Of a DNA stretch of 12,704 nt, positions 1-7,120 are shown one piece after another (the stretch's first letter is position 1; each line of letters starts with the position of its first letter). Made by a program: the position numbers and the translations under genes. Source of the stretch: Treponema sp. Lineage in GTDB: Bacteria; Spirochaetota; Spirochaetia; Treponematales; Breznakiellaceae. The stretch lies in contig JAISPH010000180.1 in NCBI GenBank assembly GCA_031275035.1, forward strand, positions 1 through 12,704, read 5' to 3'. The notes under the pieces were generated by a model that saw nothing but the letters and a program-made list of their open reading frames with translations, was not told where the DNA came from and made no database searches.

Positions 1-2
1 AG

Positions 3-119
3 GGGGCCCGGACCTGGGAGGACCTTCAGCAGGCCACCAAAATCGGCACGGCCTGCGGCGGCTGCAAGGAAAAGACCCTGGAGCTGCTCCACGAGTTCGC
101 CCATATTTACGGGAACTAA
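3..119 (+). CDS. C-terminal end of a BFD-like [2Fe-2S]-binding protein (partial)
   Basis: Only the last 38 codons are in the window, ending in TAA at 117-119. The visible residues include the stretch ATKIGTACGGCKEK, which matches the second half of the BFD-like [2Fe-2S] fold (bacterioferritin-associated ferredoxin, the middle domain of NifU, and similar domains in larger oxidoreductases). In that family a C-x-C pair comes first and a C-x2-C pair follows; the CGGC seen here would be the second pair, and the first pair would lie upstream of the window. It could be a small stand-alone protein or the tail of a larger one. It converges on the IclR gene, with 33 bp between the two stop codons, and appears unrelated to the polysaccharide locus. 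Confidence 0.7.
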   Translation, partial: GARTWEDLQQATKIGTACGGCKEKTLELLHEFAHIYGN

Positions 120-152
120 GCGGCCTACTGTACCGCGTCAGGGCCCCGCAAT

Positions 153-920
153 TTAAGTTTTTTTCTGTTGGTTCAGTTCCGCGGAGATGAGTTTTGCAAG
201 CTGGGCAATCTCATTACCCTGGGTGGAAAAATCCTCATCTTCCCTGTACCAGCCGGTCATGCTGATAGTACCGGCCATACAATCGTTTTTAAAGACAGGC
301 GCCGCAAGACAGGCCATCTTAATGTGTGATTCCCGCTGCTCCCAGGAATACCCAAGTTTTTTTATTTCCGAGAGGTTCGCTTTAAGCTTCTCCCGGTCTG
401 AAATGGTATAGGGGGTACACTGGACCAGTTCTATGCTGTCAATCATAGACGCGGCTTCGGGATCGAAAGCCAAATAACATTTACCGATAGCAGTCGAGTG
501 AAACCGCTTGCGATCCCCGATATTTCCTGACGGCGCTTTTGCGTAGGGAGATGAGTATTTGTATACACAAATCGCCCGGTCATAATGGCGTTTGGCAATG
601 AAGGTAGTTTTTTCATATTTGTCAGCCAGCAAGGTCAGATAGGGCCTGGCAATTCGGAAGAAATCAGATGATTCAAGATACGCGGTACCGATAATATAAA
701 TTTCCGCGCCAATGCTATAGATTTTTTTCCGGGCATTGGTGTACTGAACAAAATCATTTATCATCAAAGTTTTTAAAATATCATAAACGGTAGTCTTGGG
801 AAATTTCAAAGCTTTGGTAATGGTGCTGAGGCTTGCCCCTTTTGGATTCGTTGATAAATAAAAAAGGATGTCAATGGTTTTTTGAACCATGTTTTTGTCA
901 TTCGGCGTCAGCGCAACCAT
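153..920 (-). CDS. IclR-family transcriptional regulator, last gene of the left operon
   Basis: The 255-residue product has the usual length and layout of IclR regulators. A winged helix-turn-helix lies at about residues 10-65, with the recognition-helix region KFPKTTVYDILKTL, and an effector-binding domain follows at about 80-250, containing the typical stretch RFHSTAIGKCYLAF and a late segment GTISMTG. The ATG at 918-920 shares one base with the TAA of the upstream gene (TAATG), which suggests translational coupling; a purine stretch (GATAGAAGAA) precedes it. A later Met (residue 11) lacks a visible ribosome site. The gene is visibly more AT-rich than the lipoprotein genes it follows. IclR proteins often control sugar-acid and aromatic catabolism; KdgR, for example, responds to 2-keto-3-deoxygluconate. 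As the last gene of the operon it is the natural candidate to bind the palindromes at 6928-6943 and 7121-7148 and so control itself; its ligand is unknown. Confidence 0.93.
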   Translation of the reverse strand: MVALTPNDKNMVQKTIDILFYLSTNPKGASLSTITKALKFPKTTVYDILKTLMINDFVQYTNARKKIYSIGAEIYIIGTAYLESSDFFRIARPYLTLLADKYEKTTFIAKRHYDRAICVYKYSSPYAKAPSGNIGDRKRFHSTAIGKCYLAFDPEAASMIDSIELVQCTPYTISDREKLKANLSEIKKLGYSWEQRESHIKMACLAAPVFKNDCMAGTISMTGWYREDEDFSTQGNEIAQLAKLISAELNQQKKT

Positions 921-2791
921 TATTCTTCTATCCCCGTTTGTTCATCATCATACTCAATCCGAATGCCGGAAACATAAATCCTGCCGCCGTTGCTGAGGCA
1001 TATAATACCAACAAAAGCTTTTTCAAGGGAATCCCTTCCCGGACCATCGGGTATATTCGGTACATTCAGGTAGCCGACAGCGGTCGCCCGTGTTCCTTCT
1101 ATGGCTGTGAGCGGCTGCACCAGGATACGCGCGGTACTGCCCAGAACAGAAGCGCCCTGGGTAGCCTGGTTGTTGTTCACCGTCAGCCAAAGGTCCCTTC
1201 CGGCCGGCGCGGATTTAACAATCTCATAATCAACCGATATTCTAATGGGCCTGTTGGGGGTAAGAAAATTAAAATCTCCCGTCTGATGGCCGTTGGCGCT
1301 GCTGGTATTGGTGTTTGAGCCTATCATGATCCTTGTACTGTTGCTTGTGTTGTATGAATTTATATCCAGCCCGTAGGTCGTATACCCGATGGTATTTCCT
1401 AAAGCCCTGATGCGAACCGGGCTGTTTTTCTCCCCTCTGCCGGTCAAGGTTATATTGGAAGCGCTGGACGAAATATCCCCGGTTAAGCCGCCGTCCCTTC
1501 CGCGATCCCAGGCCCAAAGAGGCAGCGGCGCTACCTGCACCGAAAAAACAGCGGTTACCGGTTCGCCGGTATCGGCGTTTACCGCGCTGGCGACGATCTC
1601 CCCTGATCCAAAGGCTTTACCCGTTATTGTACAGTCCGGCCCCTGTAACGCGGAAAGTTCAACCACCCCGGCGCCGCCGGACCATGTAACGGTTCCGCTT
1701 ACGCCGGCGGGGGTAAGATCAACTTTCAGATCAACCGCGTCGTCCGGGGACAGGTGGAGTACGCCCGGAACAGGCAAATGTTCGCTGTTGTCGTACTGCA
1801 CGCTCAGGCCGGTAACCGGATTTTTTACCTCAACGGTAATCGACGCCGTTTTTGGCGGATTAGTTACGGAATTAAACGCTTCTACGGAGATCGTTGCCGA
1901 GGCCGCACCGTACAGCCCCTTGATCCTGCCGGAGGAATCAACCTCTACCCCGGCGCCGCTGCTGGACCATCTCAGAATGGGCATAGCGTCTTCCGGGCTT
2001 ACGGCGCCACGTAAACTTACTTCTTCGTATAACCCGATACGGAGTACGCCGTTTATACTTTCTGCCCCCTTGAATATTTCGACATTAATTACCGGCTTTG
2101 ATAACCTGACATCCACATCAATTGACGCGGATGCAGGGGAAGCGGTATTGCCGTTTTCCGCCCGGACCACAAGAGTCGTTTTTCCGGGGTTTTCCCCGGT
2201 TATCGTACAGCCGTAGCCGTCAGCCGTCTCCGCCAGATCCAGAATGCCGCCGTCCACCACTGTCCAGGTAATATTACCGGAGGCAAAAGACGGGAGGAGT
2301 TTTGCGGAGATATGCCGTTCTTCCCCTGCCCCGATGATCATGGATGTCTCGGCGGGCGAGTCTCCCTCCATTAAAACAATGTCCGAAACAGGAGCCTCTT
2401 GTAGCGATACGGAAAATATTTTTCTTACCGGTTCATCGGTGGAATCGCGCCACGCGATGACGCTTATATCGGAAGTGCCGCTCCTGGTGTTCCCCCGTAT
2501 TGTTGCCTCGGGGCCTACTCCTGAACTGACCAGCGTTACCGCGTTACCTGAAACTTCCCAGGCTATGTGTACCGAATCCTGAGCAGGGCTTACCACCGCG
2601 GCCAGGATTAATTCACTCCCCATATTAACCGCGATATTCCCACCCTCCGCGACAGTACCGTTTACCAGCACGGCGATATCCGTAACCGGGCCGGCATTTA
2701 TTTCTTCCCGCGCCCACCTGCACCCGGGAAATATCAACAGCGCCAAAAGCAATGCCTTCAACAAAGCCGATGCCGCGGATTTTTCGTTCAT
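920..2791 (-). CDS. Long lipoprotein with four Ig-like domains and the shared C-terminal module
   Basis: The 623-residue product begins with a lipoprotein signal peptide ending LLIFPGC (Cys24). Four Big_2-type Ig-like domains follow at about residues 35-131, 134-229, 232-323 and 325-421; each opens with a V-x-x-(I/L) strand and holds a (T/R)W core tryptophan. Residues about 425-615 form a module also found in three other proteins here: an opening WAW, then RIMIGSN, GDFNF, RISVDYE, LTVNNN, LEKAFVGI and a closing GIRIEY. I do not recognise that module. The start at 2791 is chosen because GGAGGAG sits 7 nt upstream (2799-2805); an ATG at 2809 would put this ribosome site inside the gene and lengthen the signal peptide. 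It lies 17 nt after the small Ig lipoprotein and overlaps the IclR gene by one base. Likely role (inference): a surface stalk displaying a binding module away from the cell. Confidence 0.88.
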   Translation of the reverse strand: MNEKSAASALLKALLLALLIFPGCRWAREEINAGPVTDIAVLVNGTVAEGGNIAVNMGSELILAAVVSPAQDSVHIAWEVSGNAVTLVSSGVGPEATIRGNTRSGTSDISVIAWRDSTDEPVRKIFSVSLQEAPVSDIVLMEGDSPAETSMIIGAGEERHISAKLLPSFASGNITWTVVDGGILDLAETADGYGCTITGENPGKTTLVVRAENGNTASPASASIDVDVRLSKPVINVEIFKGAESINGVLRIGLYEEVSLRGAVSPEDAMPILRWSSSGAGVEVDSSGRIKGLYGAASATISVEAFNSVTNPPKTASITVEVKNPVTGLSVQYDNSEHLPVPGVLHLSPDDAVDLKVDLTPAGVSGTVTWSGGAGVVELSALQGPDCTITGKAFGSGEIVASAVNADTGEPVTAVFSVQVAPLPLWAWDRGRDGGLTGDISSSASNITLTGRGEKNSPVRIRALGNTIGYTTYGLDINSYNTSNSTRIMIGSNTNTSSANGHQTGDFNFLTPNRPIRISVDYEIVKSAPAGRDLWLTVNNNQATQGASVLGSTARILVQPLTAIEGTRATAVGYLNVPNIPDGPGRDSLEKAFVGIICLSNGGRIYVSGIRIEYDDEQTGIEE

Positions 2792-2808
2792 GGCATATCT
2801 CCTCCGCA

Positions 2809-3174
2809 TTACCGTGAATCCACCACATGAAAGGTAACTTGCGCCCTGAGATCCGGATTTATCTTTGACTCCGCGGTAATAACCGCCGTTCTTCCGGAAG
2901 TGGCGCTGGTCCGTATTCTGCCTGTCTCGTTTACGGTTACCGCGTTGGTGTTATTGCTTGACCAAATTACGGTATCCCCCGAAGGGAGGACTATCGCGCG
3001 GAGCTGTATTACCCTGTCCGCAAGAATGTTGGTTTCCGTATTGTTTAAAATAATTTTCCCGTAATAAATGACAATTCCGTCAGCGGCGGCTCCATGGGTC
3101 CCGCTTTCCGGACCGCATCCGCCCAATGTTACAGCCGCCAGGGCTATCAGGCCAAGACAGGTTCGTTTATTCAT
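2809..3174 (-). CDS. Small lipoprotein with a single Ig-like domain
   Basis: The 121-residue product has a canonical lipobox (VTLGGC, Cys20) followed by almost nothing except one Big_2-like domain at about residues 33-118, with the core IWSSNNTNAVTV and a closing VTFHVV strand. The start at 3174 is preceded by GGGAG with a 6-nt gap; the longer reading from 3213 would overlap the barrel gene and place a charged stretch ahead of the signal peptide. It sits 22 nt after the barrel gene and 17 nt before the four-Ig gene, in the same operon. No catalytic or binding module is visible, so it may be a structural partner of the barrel or of the stalk proteins, or a remnant of a longer stalk protein. 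The function is not known. Confidence 0.83.
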   Translation of the reverse strand: MNKRTCLGLIALAAVTLGGCGPESGTHGAAADGIVIYYGKIILNNTETNILADRVIQLRAIVLPSGDTVIWSSNNTNAVTVNETGRIRTSATSGRTAVITAESKINPDLRAQVTFHVVDSR

Positions 3175-3196
3175 AACATTCTCCCGTCTTACCGTT

Positions 3197-4585
3197 CTAG
3201 AGGGAAAATTCAAGGTAGACCGGAATGGTTAATACTCCGGCTTCCTCTCTGCCGTTGACTTTTCCTCCCGGCTTATAGGCGGCCCCGCCTCTTACGATAC
3301 AGTTCCTGAACAGTTCCTTTTGTACTGACGCGCCGAATCCGATACGGCTGCCTCCCTCCATGGCTCTCGGCGTGCCCTTGCCGATAGGGCTGTTATTTTT
3401 ATCAACCGCGGGCCAGAGGTATTCAAAGCCAAAATTAAGGCCCAGAGTCATAAAACCCAAATTCCAGGAAGGCCACAAACTGACGTTTACTTCCGGACCG
3501 AAATGAAATTCCTGGACCGTACCTTTAACGCTTCCGCCGAATTTGCTGTCAATTCTTCCGGCAAGAGTCAGGGCAGCAAGGGTCCACCGGAATCCCGCGG
3601 AAATTTGATACGGCGCCTGCCATATAAATCCGGTTTTATAGGTCTTATAAACAGGGGCCCAATCATCTTCATCTTCTTTGGTAAATATATCGGAACGGAT
3701 CAAGGTCCAGTCCTTAAAAGGCAGAGGTATCTTGACCCCCGCGTCAAGCGTCAGGTTGTCCAGCCCGGTGAAAGCGAAAGCCGCCTCAATCCTTGGGGCG
3801 GTGATGGAAAAAGTATAAAAATCGTAGGATGCGATAAGGTTGTTGGAGTCGTCTATCAGTTCATCGGTAACCCGGTTAAAGGAGACCCCCGGTTTCGCGC
3901 CGAAATATTGGACCCGCAGCAGCCCCCATTCTTCAAAGGTATAGGCCGCGGCGGCCTGGATATTGAGCCAGGCATCTTCGTTCTGGGTAACATAATCAGG
4001 GTGGGCGTCAAACAGCGCGGAAGCGGCGGTGCTGCTGTTGGACGCGGTAAAGGGGGAAAGGCCGTAAAGCAAAGCGCCCAAATAAATATTTTTAACCGGT
4101 TCGGCGCTTGCCATAAAACCGGCCTGGCCGGTCCAATGGGTTTTGAACCGGGAGAAAATAGCGTCCCCGTCGTACATCCGTACCGTATAGGCGTTCCATT
4201 TTTCATCATCCGATATTTTCCCCCGGAGCCGGTCGTCCAAAAAGCGGCCGGCGTCAAACCGGAGCCAGCTTAGGGGAGTCCACCAGGCCTGAAGATAATC
4301 CTCTATGCCGATACCATCGGCCCGGGCCTGAATCCTGAATCGCATTCCAAAGAGGCCGTCCTTTGCGGCGCGGATGTCCAGCCTGGCCCGAATTCCCTGC
4401 CCGCTTCCGTACCTCCCCATGCCGGCCCCCATGACGCTGTCTTCTTCAGCTTCTTCTGCGCCTTCCCGGAGGACATATTGATAGGGAACAAAAGCCATGT
4501 CCAGCATAGCGCCGGCGGATACCTGGGCCCGTACATTCATGCCGGCGGTAAGAACCAAAAAAACAACGCCTATATACCGTTTCAT
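3197..4585 (-). CDS. Predicted outer-membrane beta-barrel (porin-like) protein
   Basis: The 462-residue product starts with a cleavable signal peptide (likely cut after VRA, residue 20) and has no lipobox. The rest is rich in alternating hydrophobic and polar strands with many aromatic residues and Gly turns (for example RFRIQARADG, FDAGRF, VKIPLPF and GFRWTLAALTLAGRI), ending in the strand VYLEFSL, as expected of an outer-membrane barrel. An acidic stretch near residues 43-49 may be an early loop. The start at 4585 has an AGGGAG ribosome site that overlaps the stop of the lyase gene upstream. It sits between a secreted lyase-like protein and Ig-domain lipoproteins, so a role in passing oligosaccharide products through the outer membrane is the natural inference. 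It does not look like a TonB-dependent SusC: it is far too short and has no plug. An alternative is a non-transport barrel that anchors surface partners. Confidence 0.8.
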   Translation of the reverse strand: MKRYIGVVFLVLTAGMNVRAQVSAGAMLDMAFVPYQYVLREGAEEAEEDSVMGAGMGRYGSGQGIRARLDIRAAKDGLFGMRFRIQARADGIGIEDYLQAWWTPLSWLRFDAGRFLDDRLRGKISDDEKWNAYTVRMYDGDAIFSRFKTHWTGQAGFMASAEPVKNIYLGALLYGLSPFTASNSSTAASALFDAHPDYVTQNEDAWLNIQAAAAYTFEEWGLLRVQYFGAKPGVSFNRVTDELIDDSNNLIASYDFYTFSITAPRIEAAFAFTGLDNLTLDAGVKIPLPFKDWTLIRSDIFTKEDEDDWAPVYKTYKTGFIWQAPYQISAGFRWTLAALTLAGRIDSKFGGSVKGTVQEFHFGPEVNVSLWPSWNLGFMTLGLNFGFEYLWPAVDKNNSPIGKGTPRAMEGGSRIGFGASVQKELFRNCIVRGGAAYKPGGKVNGREEAGVLTIPVYLEFSL

Positions 4586-4599
4586 GTAAAAAATCTCCC

Positions 4600-5895
4600 T
4601 TATTTGAGCTTCTCCAATTCAAAATCAGCGTAAAGAATCGTTTCGTCCTTAAGGTCCAGCACATCGCCGGCGACAACGCTGAAACTGTCCAGATGCCGTA
4701 TCCGCCGGTAAAATCCGAATTTGGGCCGTATATACGTATTGCCCTGACGGTATGTTACAAAAGGATCCAAATACTTTTTCTCCTCATATTTTTGGGGGAA
4801 ATACACATAGTGCATCAGAACCTTGAGGTCCCTGATGCGTACCACCTTAAACTGATAGGCACCGGGGTTATCGTAGGTAATGGTCTCCTCCACCCTCACC
4901 CATTCGCCGAGGAAATCCCGAAGCTTTACCTCGCAGGGATAACTGTTCTGGCTTGGATCCCCTGAAGGCCTGAGCGGGCCCCGGTAGATAAGCTGCATAA
5001 CGGTACTGCCGTCGCTTTTCCGCCGGGCCGTTAAGGAAAATACCGGGTTTCCCGCATCGCCGCCTTCCGGTTTTATCTGATGGATATGCGTAAATTCGGT
5101 GGATACGGCAAAATCCCGGGGAAGCCGGAATTTCCAGCGGTGGGTAAAGGTGTCCCCGCCTCCGGTACTGTACATCAGGTCTTCAGGTTTACCGGCGTCA
5201 AACGGGCCGGTATTCATGGTTTTTAGTTCAAGCCGCTGGCGGTCAGGAAAACCGCTGTTCATGTCGCCGTCCGCGGCGGCGGGATTGGCGGGATCGTAAT
5301 GGAGGGAAAAGGCGAAAACGTTTTTTTTCAGCTCATCATCATACTGCTGGGTGATATGATCCGTGTTGTGAACCGCATGGTACATGGTCTTGGGAACGCC
5401 GCTGGAAAGGCCGTCGGGCGCTTCATAATGAAATCCCGCATCGGTAACGAGCTTATAGGCGCCGCCCCGCGAGGTATCGCCGTCGGCGTAAAGGGTGTGC
5501 CGGTTTACCACCTCGCCTTGCGCCCAGTTCCGGATAAAAACCCTTACCGTGCCGGTCTTCCCGCGGCCGCTGAAGGCGGCAAGGCCCATGCCGCCGGGCG
5601 TAATGCCGGTTATGGTATAGGACGGCCCTGACCTGGCAACCGAGAAGGCTGCGGAGTCCGTTCCGGCGATAAAGGATGCCGCGCTGCCGGGAGGAAGATC
5701 GGGATCCGATACTTCCAGGGTTACCGATTCCCCCGGATCAATATCAAGTACCGATACCGGGTTTCCGCCGCTGGTAATTTCGAGGCCGCGGATTTCCGGT
5801 TCTTCCGAATCAGGCTGGAGGCATCCGGAGAAAGCCAATGCCATGCACACAAATCCGCAAAGGCCGGTAAAAAGACCGGGATTTTTCCGCTTCAT
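4600..5895 (-). CDS. Polysaccharide-lyase-like lipoprotein (Ig domain + jelly-roll lyase-like domain)
   Basis: The 431-residue product has a lipobox ending AFSGC (Cys25), a Big_2-like domain at about residues 36-122 and a lyase-like domain at about 133-431. The latter has motifs in the order seen in beta-jelly-roll lyases: RQRLELK (219-225), FTHRWKFRLP (250-259), THIHQIKPEGGD (269-280), MQLIYRGP (300-307), LGEWVRVEE (329-337) and RPKFGFYRR (390-398). These resemble the R-x-E-L, Q-I-H and Y-x-K-x-G-x-Y core strands of alginate lyase PL7 and related heparinase-like folds, but I cannot place it in a named family. A paralogue with the same motifs is at 10987-12531. The start at 5895 has GGAG 7 nt upstream, lying within the end of the previous gene, and leaves one base between stop and start, implying coupling. 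Beta-elimination of a uronic-acid polymer at the cell surface is inferred; the GH88-like gene on the right supports it. Confidence 0.8.
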   Translation of the reverse strand: MKRKNPGLFTGLCGFVCMALAFSGCLQPDSEEPEIRGLEITSGGNPVSVLDIDPGESVTLEVSDPDLPPGSAASFIAGTDSAAFSVARSGPSYTITGITPGGMGLAAFSGRGKTGTVRVFIRNWAQGEVVNRHTLYADGDTSRGGAYKLVTDAGFHYEAPDGLSSGVPKTMYHAVHNTDHITQQYDDELKKNVFAFSLHYDPANPAAADGDMNSGFPDRQRLELKTMNTGPFDAGKPEDLMYSTGGGDTFTHRWKFRLPRDFAVSTEFTHIHQIKPEGGDAGNPVFSLTARRKSDGSTVMQLIYRGPLRPSGDPSQNSYPCEVKLRDFLGEWVRVEETITYDNPGAYQFKVVRIRDLKVLMHYVYFPQKYEEKKYLDPFVTYRQGNTYIRPKFGFYRRIRHLDSFSVVAGDVLDLKDETILYADFELEKLK

Positions 5896-5896
5896 G

Positions 5897-6898
5897 TTAC
5901 TGCTCCATCTCGATAATGATGGAACGGACAAGAACGCTTCCGCTTTGGGACGAAAGGGTCAGGGCAATAAAGGAATGGGACAGAACGGCTTCAAGCTGTT
6001 CCGTTTCGGTTGCCCCCGGAACGCCTCCCCTGGCGATCCGGCTTTCGGCGGAATCAAATACGCCGCTCAATTCCCGCATTTGGCCGGCGGAAACCGCCGC
6101 GGGCACTTCCTGTTCCGCCACAAGCCAATTGGTAACAGCCGAAGCGTTATTGGATGAGGTGGTATTATTGTTCACCTGGAGCCGCAGGAATTTATCCGGG
6201 TTTTCAAAGCTGCTCAGGAATTCATACTCGATTGATACGCGGACTTTTTGGCCGGAAAAATCAAATTTCCCCAGGGCGTCGAATACCGGATCCGAAGCGA
6301 GCGGCGAATTGGTTAAAGAGTTCATGGTCGAACCAATGATAAAACGGGCGCCGCTGGTCCCGGTACCGTCTAAAACCACCCCTCCCCGGTTGTGGTCCCG
6401 GATAATCGCCCGGCCCCCCGCTCTTACCGCCGTACTCTTGACGGTAGCGGCGGTATTGGCGGGAATATCGGTCCATCCGTCTTCCGCGTAATTCCATTTG
6501 AAGAACGAAACAGCCGTTACGGTAAGCCTAACGGAAGCTTCCGCGTAAACATCGTTCAGGGTGTTCCGGGCCAGGGCCTTTATCACCGCGGTTCCCCCCT
6601 GCTTTCCCGTTACCGTAACCGTTTCTCCCGTGGTCCCGTTCAGGCCCGCCGTTTCCTCGGAGCTGCACTGCCAGTAAATACCGCCGTATACGCCGGGGGG
6701 GCTTAAAACCGCCGTAAGTTCCGCGGATTTCCCCTCTATAAGGGTGATGCCGTTATCCGGAACCGGGGTCCGGTTTTTTTCAAGCGATATGCCCTGTACC
6801 GGAACCCGCGGGCCGGCGGGCCCTTCCGCCGGACACCCGGCAAACAGAAAAGCCGCGGTAAAAATTGACGCCAGGGTGAGCGCCTGAACATTTTTCAT
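5897..6898 (-). CDS. Lipoprotein with one Ig-like domain and the shared C-terminal module, first gene of the left operon
   Basis: The 333-residue product carries a lipoprotein signal peptide (AFLFAGC, Cys22), one Big_2-like domain at about residues 33-128 and the shared C-terminal module at about 131-333. In the module I see the opening FKWNY, RFIIGS, GKFDFSG, RVSIEYE, LQVNNN, LSHSFIAL and a closing IIIEM. The copy lacks the full GIRIEY ending and is the most divergent of the four. The start at 6898 is supported by AAGGGG with a 6-nt gap; an upstream GTG at 6919 has no ribosome site and would lie next to the palindrome. It is the promoter-proximal gene of the left operon, with its candidate operator about 30 bp upstream of the start codon. 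A role as a surface glycan-binding protein is inferred only. Confidence 0.85.
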   Translation of the reverse strand: MKNVQALTLASIFTAAFLFAGCPAEGPAGPRVPVQGISLEKNRTPVPDNGITLIEGKSAELTAVLSPPGVYGGIYWQCSSEETAGLNGTTGETVTVTGKQGGTAVIKALARNTLNDVYAEASVRLTVTAVSFFKWNYAEDGWTDIPANTAATVKSTAVRAGGRAIIRDHNRGGVVLDGTGTSGARFIIGSTMNSLTNSPLASDPVFDALGKFDFSGQKVRVSIEYEFLSSFENPDKFLRLQVNNNTTSSNNASAVTNWLVAEQEVPAAVSAGQMRELSGVFDSAESRIARGGVPGATETEQLEAVLSHSFIALTLSSQSGSVLVRSIIIEMEQ

Positions 6899-6927
6899 TC
6901 CGGTCCCCTTAAATTTCACGTTAAAAT

Positions 6928-6943
6928 ATTCGCATATACGAAC
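6928..6943 (-). promoter_or_regulatory. Candidate IclR operator of the left operon
   Basis: Read on the minus strand the site is GTTCGTATATGCGAAT, matching 14 of 16 positions of the perfect palindrome at 7127-7142. The conserved block CTGTTCG(C/T)ATATGCGAA occurs once ahead of each divergent operon and I saw no third copy. It lies between the likely left promoter and the first gene's ribosome site, as its twin does on the right. Inverted repeats with GTTCG-type half-sites are known for some IclR-family regulators (PcaR and PobR types, from memory), and the only regulator in the window is of that family. Binding is inferred. Confidence 0.65.
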
Positions 6944-6995
6944 AGAATAAAATCAAGCCTGATTCCGGTAAAAGTACCGTTCCCTTAATTGTCCA

Positions 6996-7025
6996 AGGAT
7001 ATTCTCCATTAACCGGAATTGTCAA
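6996..7025 (-). promoter_or_regulatory. Candidate sigma-70-type promoter of the left operon
   Basis: On the minus strand a full-consensus -35 box TTGACA (7025-7020) is followed after 18 bp by TATCCT (7001-6996), which keeps the most conserved -10 bases, T1, A2 and T6. Transcription would start near 6989, about 90 nt before the first codon, with the palindrome inside the leader. The -10 is imperfect, so a slightly different register is possible; the -35 is the firm part. Confidence 0.45.
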
Positions 7026-7057
7026 GTAAATTTTTTTCAAAAAATTACCATTTTTTT
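7026..7057. other. A/T-tract segment between the divergent -35 boxes
   Basis: The 32 bp between the two -35 elements consists largely of a T7 run (7031-7037), an A6 run (7039-7044) and a T run beginning at 7051. Such tracts just upstream of -35 boxes can act as UP elements for the RNA polymerase alpha subunit and can bend DNA. Here one segment would serve both promoters. This is inferred from position and composition. Confidence 0.45.
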
Positions 7058-7086
7058 TTGACATCCCCCGGGAACAGGGATATAAT
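7058..7086 (+). promoter_or_regulatory. Consensus sigma-70-type promoter of the right operon
   Basis: TTGACA at 7058-7063 and TATAAT at 7081-7086 are separated by exactly 17 bp, so both hexamers and the spacer match consensus. Transcription should begin near 7093, giving a leader of about 70 nt that contains the palindrome at 7121-7148 and the ribosome site at 7151-7160. Such a strong core promoter would need repression to be regulated, which fits an operator lying about 40 bp downstream of the -10 box. Confidence 0.85.
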
Positions 7087-7120
7087 AGATTTATTGTTGT
7101 TTTTGAGGGAAATAAATATT

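Noticed and set aside
120..165. Possible terminator between the Fe-S gene and the IclR gene
   Set aside because: The GC-rich stem (120-125 with 142-149) needs a bulge, and the T7 run at 158-164 is eight bases away from it. On the minus strand there is no T-run. I could not support a terminator for either gene.
1389..2216. Long open frame (275 codons) on the plus strand opposite the four-Ig lipoprotein gene
   Set aside because: The minus-strand frame has a signal peptide, recognisable domains and a strong ribosome site. The plus frame is Pro/Thr/Ser-rich with no domain and no ribosome site, as expected of the antisense of GC-biased codons.
3503..4273. 256-codon plus-strand frame opposite the barrel gene
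   Set aside because: Its translation is Gly/Arg/Pro-rich with no recognisable fold, and it lies wholly within a well-supported minus-strand gene.
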